Assembly: GCF_028728205.1 (NCBI RefSeq)
Contig: NZ_JAQYUU010000001.1
Span: 733,318-797,317 of the forward strand
Source of the DNA: Clostridium sp. 'White wine YQ'
GTDB lineage: Bacteria; Bacillota; Clostridia; Clostridiales; Clostridiaceae
Length of the DNA stretch: 64,000 nt
Direction: 5' to 3'
Shown here: positions 1-8,684 of the stretch, one piece after another
Position numbering within the stretch: position 1 is the first letter of the stretch
How the letters are laid out: the number at the start of each line of letters is the position of its first letter
Position numbers and translations under genes: made by a program
Notes under the pieces: model-generated
Database searches by the model: none
Told to the model about the DNA's origin: nothing
What the model saw: only the letters and a program-made list of their open reading frames with translations

Positions 1-93
1 TTAGTAGAAGTTACCCCTGTAAGCATTAGAATGAGAAAAAGAGTTCTAGACAGTGGAGATAGAAAGAAACAAATTTCAAGAAGTAAAAAATAA
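1..93 (+). CDS. typA: TypA/BipA GTPase, C-terminal end (partial)
   Basis: The open frame entering from the left edge encodes 30 residues and stops at TAA 91-93. The tail contains LVEVTPVSIRMRKRVL, which closely resembles the C-terminal end of the ribosome-associated GTPase TypA/BipA (family pattern EVTP-x-SIRxRKxxL followed by a basic tail). TypA is a translational GTPase that binds 70S ribosomes and matters for growth under stress. Only the last domain's end is visible, so the call rests on one short motif. It is followed at once by the folded element at 92-166. Confidence 0.7.
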   Translation, partial: LVEVTPVSIRMRKRVLDSGDRKKQISRSKK

Positions 94-166
94 CTCATGG
101 ATAATTGGGCTTCTATTAAGAAGCCCTTTATCAGGGTTTCTAATAGGAAATTCTGAACCATGAGTT
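92..166 (+). ncRNA. Three-way-junction RNA element downstream of typA / upstream of trmR
   Basis: Three perfect or near-perfect stems nest in 75 nt. P1 pairs AACTCATGG (92-100) with CCATGAGTT (158-166). P2 pairs GGGCTTC (107-113) with GAAGCCC (120-126). P3 pairs 131-140 with 147-156 (CAGGGTTTC with GAAATTCTG, two G-U pairs). P2 is followed by only TTTA, so it is a weak intrinsic terminator by itself. The element overlaps the typA stop codon and ends 25 nt before the trmR start. It could be a terminator with extra structure, an RNA-processing site or a leader regulator. I do not recognise it as a named riboswitch. Confidence 0.5.
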
Positions 167-190
167 CCCTTATAATTTGGAGGAAGTATA

Positions 191-835
191 ATGAGTGGAG
201 TCACTTACGATTATATGGAAAAATATATAAGAGATCTTATTCCAGAAAAGGAAGGATCTTTAAAAGAACTTGAGGATTTTGCGCATGAAAACCAAGTCCC
301 GATTGTTCAGAAAGAAACTGCAAAGTTTTTAGAATTTATGGTGAGTTTTCAAAAACCAAAGAGAATATTAGAATTAGGTACAGCTATAGGATATTCATCA
401 ATACTTATGTATGAAGCTTCAAATAAGGAAGCCCATATTACTACTATTGAGAGAAGTGACGAAATGATTGCTATGGCTAAAAAGAATGTAGAAAGATTTT
501 CCTTAGAATCATCAATAGAAATATTACAAGGGGATTGTTTAGAAATACTTGAAAATTTAACAGAGCCTTATGATATGATTTTTATGGATGCAGGAAAAGG
601 ACACTATAATCATTTCTTACCACACTGTTTGAGATTGCTTAAAACAGATGGTATAATCATAGCAGATAATGTATTATTTAGAGGAATGGTTGCTTCAAAT
701 GAACTAGTTAAAAGAAGAAAAATCACAATTGTTAAAAGAATGAAAACTTACTTAGAATTAGTTTCAAAAGATAAGGACTTAATAACCTCTGTAATACCAA
801 TGGGCGATGGAATTGCTATAACAAAGAGGAGGTAA
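191..835 (+). CDS. trmR: tRNA 5-hydroxyuridine methyltransferase TrmR (YrrM-type O-methyltransferase)
   Basis: A 214-residue class I SAM-dependent O-methyltransferase. Visible motifs are the SAM-binding loop ILELGTAIGYSS (about residues 57-68), the acidic FMDAGKGHY and the late IIIADNVLFRG, typical of the catechol-O-methyltransferase-like family. In Bacillus subtilis the homologue YrrM/TrmR methylates 5-hydroxyuridine at tRNA position 34 to 5-methoxyuridine, and its gene lies beside the U32-family hydroxylation genes and udk. The same order occurs here (trmR, trhP, udk, with gaps of 6 and 11 nt), which supports TrmR over a small-molecule methyltransferase. The start has a good SD (GGAGG). Confidence 0.85.
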   Translation: MSGVTYDYMEKYIRDLIPEKEGSLKELEDFAHENQVPIVQKETAKFLEFMVSFQKPKRILELGTAIGYSSILMYEASNKEAHITTIERSDEMIAMAKKNVERFSLESSIEILQGDCLEILENLTEPYDMIFMDAGKGHYNHFLPHCLRLLKTDGIIIADNVLFRGMVASNELVKRRKITIVKRMKTYLELVSKDKDLITSVIPMGDGIAITKRR

Positions 836-841
836 AAAGTA

Positions 842-2059
842 ATGAAAAAACCAGAACTTTTAGCACCAGCAGGTAGTTTAGAAAAGCTTAAGATAGCTAT
901 AGACTATGGCGCAGATGCTGTATATATAGGAGGAAGCAAGCTTAATTTAAGAGCTTTTGCGGACAATTTTACAAATGAACAGATTAAAGAAGGAGTAGAA
1001 TATGCTCATTCTAGAGGAAGAAAACTTTATGTAACACTAAATGTTTTCCCTCATAATGGAGATTTAGTCGGACTTGAAGATTATTTAAAAGATATTCACT
1101 CATTAGGAGTAGATGCAGTTATTGTATCAGATCCATCAATTATAGTAACAGCAAGAGATGTTGTTCCTGAGTTAGAAATACATTTAAGTACTCAAGCTAA
1201 TAACGTTAACTGGAGATCAGCTAAGTTCTGGCATGAACAAGGTGTAAAAAGAATTGTTTTAGCTAGAGAACTTTCTATGGTTGAAATTAAGGATATAAGA
1301 GACAAACTTCCAGAAGATTGTGAGCTTGAAGCTTTTGTACATGGTTCTATGTGTATGAGCTACTCCGGAAGATGTCTATTATCAAACTATATGACAGGCA
1401 GAGATTCAAATAGAGGAGCTTGTGCTCAACCTTGCAGGTATAAATATTATCTTGTAGAAGAAAAAAGACCTGGAGAATACTTCCCTATAGTGGAAGACGA
1501 AAAAGGAACATACATAATGAATTCAAAAGATTTATGTATGATAGAACATATTCCAGAGCTTATGGAAAGTGGAATATACTCCTTTAAAATAGAAGGAAGA
1601 ATGAAAAGTGCATATTATGTTGCTGCAATAGTAAAATCTTATAGATCAGCAATTGATGCTTACATGGCAGATCCAGAAAATTATGAATTAAAACAAGTTT
1701 GGGTAGATAATTTATTAAAAGTTTCTCATAGAAGCTACCATACAGGTTTTTATTTTAATGAACCAAATAAACAAGTATATGACGATTCTTCTTACATAAG
1801 AGATTTTGATATAGTTGGAGTAGTTAGAAGCTATGATGAAACTACAAAGATAGCTGTAATAGAACAGAAGAATAGAGTATTTGAAGGCGATAAGGTTGAA
1901 GTTTTAACTCCTGATAGAGAAAACTACACAATTGAGCTAATGGATATGAAAGATGAAAAAGGAGCAAAAATTGATGTAGCTAATAAGGCTGGAATGGTAT
2001 TTACAGTTACAGTAGATGCTCCATTAAAAGAAAAAGATATGCTTATAAAGGGAAAATAA
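842..2059 (+). CDS. trhP: tRNA hydroxylation protein TrhP (peptidase U32 family)
   Basis: A 405-residue U32-family protein. It has the opening [15 protein letters not shown], the family signature [14 protein letters not shown] (about residues 248-261) and a cluster of conserved cysteines in [20 protein letters not shown] and GACAQPCRY that suits an iron-sulphur cluster. Despite the historical protease label, TrhP proteins are needed for prephenate-dependent 5-hydroxylation of uridine 34 in tRNA, the substrate of TrmR. B. subtilis has two paralogues (YrrN and YrrO). Here only one, of YrrO-like length, lies in the operon. It starts 6 nt after trmR behind GAGGAGG. Confidence 0.88.
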   Translation: MKKPELLAPAGSLEKLKIAIDYGADAVYIGGSKLNLRAFADNFTNEQIKEGVEYAHSRGRKLYVTLNVFPHNGDLVGLEDYLKDIHSLGVDAVIVSDPSIIVTARDVVPELEIHLSTQANNVNWRSAKFWHEQGVKRIVLARELSMVEIKDIRDKLPEDCELEAFVHGSMCMSYSGRCLLSNYMTGRDSNRGACAQPCRYKYYLVEEKRPGEYFPIVEDEKGTYIMNSKDLCMIEHIPELMESGIYSFKIEGRMKSAYYVAAIVKSYRSAIDAYMADPENYELKQVWVDNLLKVSHRSYHTGFYFNEPNKQVYDDSSYIRDFDIVGVVRSYDETTKIAVIEQKNRVFEGDKVEVLTPDRENYTIELMDMKDEKGAKIDVANKAGMVFTVTVDAPLKEKDMLIKGK

Positions 2060-2070
2060 GGAGGAAAAAC

Positions 2071-2691
2071 ATGAAGAAACCAATTCTTATTGGAATAACT
2101 GGGGGCACGGGATCCGGAAAAAGTTCAATTGCGAAAGCAATATATGAAAATTTTAATGAAGACTGTATAGGAATGATTCAAGAGGATTCATATTATAAAG
2201 ATCAAAGTCATTTAGCTATGGAAGAAAGAGTTAAAACAAATTACGATCACCCAATGGCTTTTGATAATGATTTATTAGTTGAACATTTAAAGGCTTTATT
2301 AGCTGGAAATAGAATAGAGATGCCTATATATGATTTCTCAATACATAATAGAAAAAAAGAAACAATTATATTAGAACCGAAGGAAATCATAATAGTTGAA
2401 GGTATATTAGTTCTTGAAGATGAAAGAATAAGAGATCTTCTTGACATAAAAATATATGTGGATACTGATGCTGATGTTAGAATAATAAGAAGAATAGTTA
2501 GAGATATTAACGAAAGAGGAAGAACCTTAGAATCCGTTATAGAGCAATACTTATCTGTAGTTAGACCAATGCATCTACAATTTACAGAGCCAACAAAGAG
2601 ACATGCTGATATTATAATACCAGAAGGTGGACAAAATAAAGTAGCAATTGATATTATGGTATCTAAAATAAATCAAATATTAAATAAATAG
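2071..2691 (+). CDS. udk: Uridine kinase
   Basis: A 206-residue P-loop kinase with Walker A GGTGSGKS at residues 11-18, the lid/substrate segment containing [10 protein letters not shown] and DHPMAFD, and [14 protein letters not shown] near residue 150, all typical of bacterial uridine/cytidine kinase. It phosphorylates uridine and cytidine with ATP or GTP in pyrimidine salvage. The length matches the family (about 205-215). It is the third gene of the trmR-trhP-udk operon, with an AAGGAGG SD 11 nt after trhP. Confidence 0.93.
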   Translation: MKKPILIGITGGTGSGKSSIAKAIYENFNEDCIGMIQEDSYYKDQSHLAMEERVKTNYDHPMAFDNDLLVEHLKALLAGNRIEMPIYDFSIHNRKKETIILEPKEIIIVEGILVLEDERIRDLLDIKIYVDTDADVRIIRRIVRDINERGRTLESVIEQYLSVVRPMHLQFTEPTKRHADIIIPEGGQNKVAIDIMVSKINQILNK

Positions 2692-2696
2692 TGTAT

Positions 2697-2743
2697 AAAA
2701 CATCTCCCTAGAGTCAAGAATTTAATCGGGGAGGTGTTTTTTT
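2697..2743 (+). terminator. Intrinsic terminator whose 3' arm is also the SD of the next gene
   Basis: Positions 2697-2709 pair with 2728-2740 (core CATCTCCC with GGGAGGTG, two G-U pairs, 18-nt loop), followed by T2737-2743. The 3' arm GGGGAGGTG (2728-2736) is the only SD for the gene starting at 2744, so the hairpin would also hide that SD on read-through transcripts. Confidence 0.75.
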
Positions 2744-4354
2744 ATGGTAAAATCCATACATGCAAAAAGAAGCAAGTATATGGGGATAGGGTTTTGTGTA
2801 CTTTTTATTCTTTTATCAGTGAGAACATATATTGTAGTAAATAAATATAATCCAGATAGAGCAAGTGTTTCTATGGTTAATTATCAAGTGGAAAACATTT
2901 CTCAAAATAACTACATGATGCTAGATTCTAAGGGTAAGGATTTAATGACCTATTCAAAGAAGTATGTAGTTGTTATTGATTCTAAACCCTTTAGTTTAAA
3001 TAACTGTGATGATAATATGCAAAATCTTTTGGCATTTAATTTTATTATGAAAACCCAAGTAGATAACTTTAGTTATGATGAAATATTAAAAAAAGCTGGA
3101 AAGAGCTATTTTGTGGTTAATGAAGATACTTATAACAAAGTAAAAAATATGACCAATATAAAAGGTATATATGCCTATACCTATGATGAGTCAGATAGTA
3201 AGAATTCTTGGTCTATTACAGATCTGCTAAGTAAAGTAAATGCAAAGGATAAGTATGAAGAAGGATCTCTAGAGGCAACACTACAAAGTTATATTAAAAA
3301 TAATAAATCACCACAGGTTAAATTTTCTTTAGACAAGTCAGGAGTCTATAAAGAGGAAGGATATGAAGTTAATAAGGATAATAAAAATATTCAGTTAACT
3401 TTAGATTTAGATTTAAATAATAGAATTAAAAATATCTTAAATAAAAGTGAATATTCTAGTTTAAAGAATGCCGGTGTAGTTATAATGGATAGTGAAAGTG
3501 GAGATATTAAAGCGCTAGTTCAAAAAGATGAATCACAGCCCAATCTGTTAATTGGAGCAGAAGGAATAGGCTTTGAACCAGCCTCAACCTTTAAACTACT
3601 TGTGGAACAGGCGGCATTAGAGGATAAGGATGTTTCATTAAGTGATAAGTTTGTATGTAAAGGCGAGATATGCCAAAAAGATGGTAAGCCATATTCTCAC
3701 GGAACTTTATCTGTTAGAGATGCATTGTTAGTATCTTGTAACGATACATTCTTTCAGGTTGCTCAAAAGGTTGGCTATGATAAATTAATGAAGTTAGCTG
3801 AGTCTGAAGGGCTGTATAGTAAGGCTTTAGGATTAACAAAAGAAATTTCAGGAACTAAACCTAAAGAAGAAGCAGGACTTAGTAATATAGGTATAGGGCA
3901 GGCAATGACAGTCACTCCAGTACAAATGGCAGGAGCAATAAACACCATTGTAAATGGAGGAGTTTACGTTAAGCCTAGCATAGTTAAATCAATATTAGAT
4001 ATCAACGATAAGCCTGTGAATAACTATACAAGTACTAAAACAAGAATTATTTCAAAAACTATAGCAGATGAAATAAAGGAAAATATGAGAGAGGTAGTTA
4101 AAAAAGGTACTGGAACTAATGCTTTTATTCCTAATGTAGATATAGGAGGTAAAACAGGATCAGCAACTGGAGCTAAAGGAACAACTCATGGATGGTTTAG
4201 TGGTTATTTTAATATAGGAAAGAAGTATTATACAATGGTAATCTTTGTTCCTGATATCAATGGTAAAAATGAAGAAGGAGAAAATTTAGTAGGTGGTAAT
4301 ACTGGTGCTCCTATTTTTAAGGATATTGTTTTAGATATGATGAAAAATAAGTAA
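2744..4354 (+). CDS. Penicillin-binding protein, transpeptidase (class B-like)
   Basis: A 536-residue membrane-anchored transpeptidase. A single N-terminal transmembrane (TM) segment (about residues 13-29) is followed by a short linker domain and a penicillin-binding transpeptidase domain. The three active-site motifs are present: S281-T-F-K284, S331-C-N333 and K470-T-G-S473. There is no glycosyltransferase domain, so it is class B-like (FtsI/PbpA type) and should cross-link peptidoglycan on the outer face of the membrane. The nucleophile motif is preceded by EPA rather than the common PGS. No cell-division genes lie nearby, so I do not assign a division or elongation role. Confidence 0.85.
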   Translation: MVKSIHAKRSKYMGIGFCVLFILLSVRTYIVVNKYNPDRASVSMVNYQVENISQNNYMMLDSKGKDLMTYSKKYVVVIDSKPFSLNNCDDNMQNLLAFNFIMKTQVDNFSYDEILKKAGKSYFVVNEDTYNKVKNMTNIKGIYAYTYDESDSKNSWSITDLLSKVNAKDKYEEGSLEATLQSYIKNNKSPQVKFSLDKSGVYKEEGYEVNKDNKNIQLTLDLDLNNRIKNILNKSEYSSLKNAGVVIMDSESGDIKALVQKDESQPNLLIGAEGIGFEPASTFKLLVEQAALEDKDVSLSDKFVCKGEICQKDGKPYSHGTLSVRDALLVSCNDTFFQVAQKVGYDKLMKLAESEGLYSKALGLTKEISGTKPKEEAGLSNIGIGQAMTVTPVQMAGAINTIVNGGVYVKPSIVKSILDINDKPVNNYTSTKTRIISKTIADEIKENMREVVKKGTGTNAFIPNVDIGGKTGSATGAKGTTHGWFSGYFNIGKKYYTMVIFVPDINGKNEEGENLVGGNTGAPIFKDIVLDMMKNK

Positions 4355-4375
4355 TTTAAATATTGAGATAGTATA

Positions 4376-4411
4376 AAAAGAGTCCTACATTATCGAACGT
4401 AGGACTCTTTT
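4376..4411. terminator. Bidirectional terminator between convergent PBP and ABC permease genes
   Basis: GAGTCCTAC (4380-4388) pairs with GTAGGACTC (4399-4407) around a 10-nt loop, with A-runs on the left and T-runs on the right, so it can work on both strands. Confidence 0.85.
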
Positions 4412-4413
4412 TA

Positions 4414-5208
4414 TTAAATAGCTAAGTCTCTTTTATTGTAAAAGAAATAAGTTAGTACAGAAAAAACAACGACCATTAATAGTGTTACAGAGACTATTAG
4501 AAAATCTAGTCCATTTCCGTTTACTATATCCGCATAGTTAAAATATTTAAAAGGGGAAAGTAAGTTTAAAAAATTCATACGATCTGTTACATCAGTAATC
4601 TTTGAAATTACAAAGGATAAAAGTAGTATTCCTGTTGCTATTGAACCTGATACTTTAGCCTTCTTCATAAATGCTGATAGTAAGGCTCCAAGTGAAAGGA
4701 AAAGTAGTTGAACTATAAACATTACAAAGAAGAATGTTAATATTTCACCATTAATTGAAGCTCCTTTATTGTATTGAGCTACCATTACTATTGAAGAAAC
4801 CAAGGTAATTAAATTTATTATCACTAGATTTACTAATGCAGCAAGAAGCTTTGAAGTAATGATAGTAGATCTAGATACTGGTTTTACAATTAAAAATTCT
4901 GTGGTTTTGTCTCTTTCTTCCTTTGCGATAATACCATTTCCTAGAAGAACAGCATGAATTGCTACTGTTAGTTCAATATAAAGAAATAAGAATGCAAAGA
5001 AACCACCAATGCTAGTAACATCAAAGGAGCCAATTCCAAGTAATGCTTTTAAGGTGAAGGGCATCTTATTAAAAACTTCATTAGCAGAACCCCCTTCAGA
5101 ATAAGCAGTATACTTTGCCATACCACTTACAACCAATAAAATCATACAAATGCTCCATATTATAAGGGCTTTTCTATTAGCTTTTAATTCTCTTATAAAA
5201 ATATTCAT
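4414..5208 (-). CDS. ABC-2 type exporter permease, second subunit
   Basis: A 264-residue integral membrane protein with about six hydrophobic segments and the ABC-2 permease hallmark KEERDKTTEFLIVKPVSRS between TM2 and TM3 (compare the same motif in the gene at 5247-6047, with which it is clearly paralogous). It should form a heterodimer with that permease, energised by the ATPase at 6052-6933. The substrate is not evident from sequence. Related TetR-linked exporters often handle antimicrobials or lipids, which is inference only. The start has a GGAGG SD, and a terminator follows. Confidence 0.8.
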   Translation of the reverse strand: MNIFIRELKANRKALIIWSICMILLVVSGMAKYTAYSEGGSANEVFNKMPFTLKALLGIGSFDVTSIGGFFAFLFLYIELTVAIHAVLLGNGIIAKEERDKTTEFLIVKPVSRSTIITSKLLAALVNLVIINLITLVSSIVMVAQYNKGASINGEILTFFFVMFIVQLLFLSLGALLSAFMKKAKVSGSIATGILLLSFVISKITDVTDRMNFLNLLSPFKYFNYADIVNGNGLDFLIVSVTLLMVVVFSVLTYFFYNKRDLAI

Positions 5209-5246
5209 TATTATACCTCCTTTTAATTAAATCCAAGAGCATAAGA

Positions 5247-6047
5247 TTATACTGCATGGATATCTTTTTTGTTATAAACTATATAGCTTACAATTATAGA
5301 AACAATTACGATTGCTATTCCAGTAATCATATATGAAGACTCATAGCTTATGTTTTTAATAATATAAGGTATATCAAAATATTTAAAAGGAGAGAAGTAA
5401 CGCGCAATGTCAACATCCTTTCCAGTTGCAATAAGTGTACCTAGCATATATAAGCCAAAAACTACGCCTAGTGATAGAGGCAGTATGTTTTTAAGTTTAT
5501 TAAAGAATACTGAAGAAACCATACCAATTGCAAGGAATATAACTTGAATAAAAAATAGGGTAAGGTTAATTAGGAAAAACGTCTTTACATCAAAATCTGC
5601 AGTTTTAACCATATTTGCCATAATGAAAGATACAGCTAAGAAAATAATATTTGTAATAATGATAACAGTAAAGGCAGCCAAAAGCTTTGCAGTTACAATA
5701 GATGTACGAGAAACAGGCTTTACTAATAAGAAATCAGCTGTTCGCTCTCTGGATTCTCTAGAAAGTATTGAAACCCCAAGATTCATAGCCTGAATAGCAC
5801 CAAAAACGACGATAAAGGAAAATATCATTGAGTAAAACCCTAAAATAGAGGTTATTGTATCTAAATTAATTCCAAGCATAGCTCTAACGGATGCTGGATA
5901 ACCTTCTAATAATTTTTTAAAATCTTCAGCATCATTAGCCATTCCAGGATATATTGAAAGATATAGTGCCAGTAAAGAAACTAAAACAATAATCCATATA
6001 GCTGTTGTTTTTCTCAGAGTCTTTAGTTCATGTAGAAAAATATTCAT
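5247..6047 (-). CDS. ABC-2 type exporter permease, first subunit
   Basis: A 266-residue membrane protein with about six TM segments and SRESRERTADFLLVKPVSRT in the cytoplasmic loop, the conserved ABC-2 family signature. It is paralogous to the downstream permease (38 nt away) and lies 4 nt after the ATPase, so the three genes are almost certainly co-translated as one exporter. SD GGAGG precedes the ATG. Confidence 0.8.
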   Translation of the reverse strand: MNIFLHELKTLRKTTAIWIIVLVSLLALYLSIYPGMANDAEDFKKLLEGYPASVRAMLGINLDTITSILGFYSMIFSFIVVFGAIQAMNLGVSILSRESRERTADFLLVKPVSRTSIVTAKLLAAFTVIIITNIIFLAVSFIMANMVKTADFDVKTFFLINLTLFFIQVIFLAIGMVSSVFFNKLKNILPLSLGVVFGLYMLGTLIATGKDVDIARYFSPFKYFDIPYIIKNISYESSYMITGIAIVIVSIIVSYIVYNKKDIHAV

Positions 6048-6051
6048 ATTA

Positions 6052-6933
6052 CTATTCCTCCTTTGAATAATAGTGCATAAAGATTTCCTCTAAATCCGGC
6101 TCTTCAATTGATATATTATTAAGTTCTATTTCAGCTAATTTTTTAGTAATTGCGTTGATATTTCCCTTAAATATGAAACTAGCAGTATCTTTTTCAATCT
6201 TAAGATTATTTACCCCTTTAACATTAAAAGCTTCTTTTTTAATATTAGATTTAGCTTCAATACTGATTTTCTTATAGTTATTTTCTTGAAGTGTGCTAAT
6301 CTTTTCAAGCTTAATGATTTTACCTTCTTTTATGAAAGCAACACGGCTACACATCTTCTGAACTTCACCTAGAATATGAGAAGAGAAGAATACAGTTGCA
6401 CCTTTCTTATTTTCCTCTTTAATAAGTTCAAAAAATCTTTGTTGCATTAGGGGATCAAGTCCACTAGTAGGCTCATCTAATATTATTAGTTTTGGTTCAT
6501 GTAGAAGCCCTTGTACTATACCAACTTTCTTTTTATTACCAAAAGAAAGATCATCTATTTTCTTTTTTAAGTCTAAATCCATAATTTCTGCTAGCTCATG
6601 TATTCTTTTTGTACAATCCTTTTTATAAAAGCTTGCAGAGTATTTTAATAAATCTAAAACTCGCATATTATCATAATAGAATACTTCTGATGGAAGATAA
6701 CCTAGTGATTGTCTTACTTCAGGGTTCTCAATACAATTCTTTCCGAATATAGTTGCACTACCGCTAGTTGGATATATAAGTCCTAAAAGAGTTCTAATGG
6801 TTGTAGATTTTCCAGCTCCATTTGGGCCAATAAAACCAAAGATTTCCCCTTCCTCAACGTTTAAGTTAACGTCAATTATACCTCTGGACTTACCATATTG
6901 TTTTGTAAGATTTTTAATTTCAATGACATTCAT
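6052..6933 (-). CDS. ABC exporter ATP-binding subunit
   Basis: A 293-residue ATPase. Walker A is GPNGAGKST (about residues 37-45), the signature is the variant LSFGNKKKVG in place of LSGGQ, Walker B is LIILDEPTSGLDP, and the H-loop is SSHILGEV. A C-terminal extension of about 80 residues (DUF4162-like region) is typical of ATPases of ABC-2 exporters. It leads the exporter genes, 77 nt after the tetR gene, and probably shares the tetR promoter. Confidence 0.88.
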   Translation of the reverse strand: MNVIEIKNLTKQYGKSRGIIDVNLNVEEGEIFGFIGPNGAGKSTTIRTLLGLIYPTSGSATIFGKNCIENPEVRQSLGYLPSEVFYYDNMRVLDLLKYSASFYKKDCTKRIHELAEIMDLDLKKKIDDLSFGNKKKVGIVQGLLHEPKLIILDEPTSGLDPLMQQRFFELIKEENKKGATVFFSSHILGEVQKMCSRVAFIKEGKIIKLEKISTLQENNYKKISIEAKSNIKKEAFNVKGVNNLKIEKDTASFIFKGNINAITKKLAEIELNNISIEEPDLEEIFMHYYSKEE

Positions 6934-7010
6934 AATTGAAACCTCCTAAAATTATAATCGTATAAATCCTTTTTTATATAAATTTCTAATATGTAGTTCT
7001 TTCTTAGCTT

Positions 7011-7625
7011 TTACAGGTATTCTTCTTTATAAAAGTTCTTTTTAAGCATTTCCATACAATCATAGAACTCGTTACATATGCCTTCAAAATCTACATCTGT
7101 TTTACCTGAGAACTGTTTCATAAATCCATCAGTCATCCAATAGAGCAATTTCATAACGATTTTAAGATCAATAGTGTCCTTAAACTTTGAAACATCCATA
7201 CCATCAAAGGCTATTTTTTCTCTAAAGCCTTCACCTTGAGCAATACCAGCTTTAATGACATCTTTTACTTCATCATCCTCTTCAAAATACATACTTGTTA
7301 GGAAAGTAGGTATAGGAGGGTATTGTTTCATAGCAGAAAGTTCGATTTCAGTTGCCATTTTGATTCTTTCGAAAAAATCAGTAACTGAATTATCAAATCT
7401 ATTGATAACTTCATTAGTAATAATTGTTCCACATAGTTCCAATAAGTATAGATACAATGCTTTTTTTGTACCAAAGTAATGAAATACCATGGCTTTAGAA
7501 ATTCCAGCAGCGGAAGCAACATCGCTAACAGAGGTTTTTTTATATCCATTAGTTCCAAAAGCTTTAAGTGCCGCATTTATAATTACATCTTGCTTTTCCT
7601 TTGGCAAATTTTTAAATTTCTCCAA
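7011..7625 (-). CDS. TetR-family transcriptional repressor of the ABC exporter
   Basis: The N-terminal TetR helix-turn-helix is clear (AALKAFGTNGYKKTSVSDVASAAGISKAMVFHYFGTKK in sections), followed by a helical ligand-binding domain. The frame stays open back to a GTG at 7634, but that codon lies inside the SD GAGGTGG (7637-7631). A TTG at 7625, 5 nt downstream of the SD, gives the usual family start (MEKFKNLPKEKQD) and about 204 residues, so I chose it. The gene heads the exporter operon, and two palindromes flank its promoter, so it should repress itself and the exporter until a ligand binds. Confidence 0.85.
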   Translation of the reverse strand: MEKFKNLPKEKQDVIINAALKAFGTNGYKKTSVSDVASAAGISKAMVFHYFGTKKALYLYLLELCGTIITNEVINRFDNSVTDFFERIKMATEIELSAMKQYPPIPTFLTSMYFEEDDEVKDVIKAGIAQGEGFREKIAFDGMDVSKFKDTIDLKIVMKLLYWMTDGFMKQFSGKTDVDFEGICNEFYDCMEMLKKNFYKEEYL

Positions 7626-7647
7626 AAACACCACCTCACAAATTCTT

Positions 7648-7666
7648 ATAAACCGAATCGGTTTAT
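7648..7666. promoter_or_regulatory. TetR operator O1
   Basis: ATAAACCGAATCGGTTTAT is a perfect 19-bp palindrome around a central A. It lies just downstream of the -10 box of the tetR promoter. Its centre is 33 bp (about three helical turns) from the second operator. Confidence 0.8.
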
Positions 7667-7669
7667 TTG

Positions 7670-7698
7670 ATTATAACGCCATAAACCGATTCGGTCAA
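7670..7698 (-). promoter_or_regulatory. Sigma-A promoter of the tetR-ABC exporter operon
   Basis: On the minus strand, TTGACC (7698-7693) and a perfect TATAAT (7675-7670) are separated by 17 bp. The two TetR-type palindromes overlap the -35 box and the start region, a classic autorepression layout. Confidence 0.8.
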
Positions 7699-7699
7699 T
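7681..7699. promoter_or_regulatory. TetR operator O2
   Basis: ATAAACCGATTCGGTCAAT keeps the core AAACCGA-N-TCGGT of O1 with an imperfect right end. It overlaps the -35 box of the tetR promoter, so binding would block RNA polymerase. Confidence 0.75.
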
Positions 7700-7799
7700 A
7701 GAGTTGAAAAAATATTTTTGATGAATTAAAATAAAGTATAAAATAGTATGTAAGAATGAGTTAGAATATATTATATAAGTAAATTGGAGGTAATCAAGT

Positions 7800-8102
7800 A
7801 TGATTATGATAGGGCAAATACGAGAAGTTTATGAGGATGATAAATATCCATCAATAAAAGAGTTAATAAATAGACCAATTAAGAATAAAGAAAAAGTTAT
7901 AGAATATATGAAAAAATCTAAAGTTATAGCCCAAGCACCAGCAGTAGGAAGGGATTTAATAAATTCTAATAATACAACATTAGAACTTAGCTTAATGACT
8001 GACGGTGACTATGAATGGCGCTCTGATATAATTTATTATGTAGAAAAATATGATATGGAATTGCCAGAAGAATTTATAAAGCATGTATTAAGTCAGAACT
8101 AA
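7800..8102 (+). CDS. Small uncharacterised protein, possible orphan immunity protein
   Basis: A 100-residue soluble, acidic protein with a good SD (GGAGGT, 8 nt before ATG). The C-terminal part contains MTDGDYEWRSDIIYYVEKY and a final helix ELPEEFIKHVL. I cannot name the family with certainty. The WRSDIIYYVEKY pattern is one I associate with small proteins found near polymorphic-toxin loci. It sits 99 nt before a YezG-type immunity gene on the same strand, which fits an immunity role. No toxin is present in the window. Confidence 0.55.
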   Translation: MIMIGQIREVYEDDKYPSIKELINRPIKNKEKVIEYMKKSKVIAQAPAVGRDLINSNNTTLELSLMTDGDYEWRSDIIYYVEKYDMELPEEFIKHVLSQN

Positions 8103-8201
8103 ACTGAAATATTTATTATATTTTAGGTGGACATAAAATGTGTTAATATATGTTATAATCTAAATAATATAAATTTGTTAAGTTTACTGAAGGAGTAAAA
8201 T

Positions 8202-8678
8202 ATGATTAACGAAAATGACTTAAACAAATATTACGGTGAAATTGCTGAAAAATTAGATGAAATTATTCCAATGAAATGGGACAAGATTGTAATGTATGCT
8301 GAAGAGCTAGGGACTGTGAACTCTGCTAGTTTTTATTTTTATACAGATGATTGCAATAATATTAATTACTCTGGAGATATCCCTAGTAAATTTGGTGTTA
8401 GCAGAGAGACCTTTAAACTTCTTTTAAGAGAACTAAGGGAGATTAACAGAAATCTATGGCAAGAATTTAAAAATGCTGGTGAAACTGCTTGGAGTACATT
8501 TACCTTAACCTTAAATAGTGATGGTAAATTTAAAGTTAAATTTGATTATGAAATAAATAATGAAATTGGACTTTTAGAACGTGAAATAAGATGGGCCTAT
8601 GATGAGCTTGGAATAGTACCAGAAGATGAATATGAGATGAAGTTATTAGATGAGTATAGAAATTGTATAACCAAGTAA
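8202..8678 (+). CDS. YezG-like (DUF600) immunity/antitoxin protein
   Basis: A 158-residue protein matching the YezG/DUF600 pattern: IAEKLDEIIPMKWDKIVMYAE at the N terminus, FYFYTDDCNNINYSGDIPSKF, a helix LLLRELREINRNLWQEF, and WSTFTLTLNSDGKFKVKFDY. B. subtilis YezG neutralises the C-terminal toxin domain of the LXG protein YeeF. Here no LXG or other toxin gene is adjacent, so this looks like an orphan immunity gene that could protect against toxins of neighbouring cells. SD GAAGGAG precedes the ATG. Confidence 0.75.
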   Translation: MINENDLNKYYGEIAEKLDEIIPMKWDKIVMYAEELGTVNSASFYFYTDDCNNINYSGDIPSKFGVSRETFKLLLRELREINRNLWQEFKNAGETAWSTFTLTLNSDGKFKVKFDYEINNEIGLLEREIRWAYDELGIVPEDEYEMKLLDEYRNCITK

Positions 8679-8684
8679 TTACAT

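Noticed and set aside
2247..2447. Minus-strand open frame inside udk
   Set aside because: Shadow of udk: no SD, biased composition, while udk has all kinase motifs.
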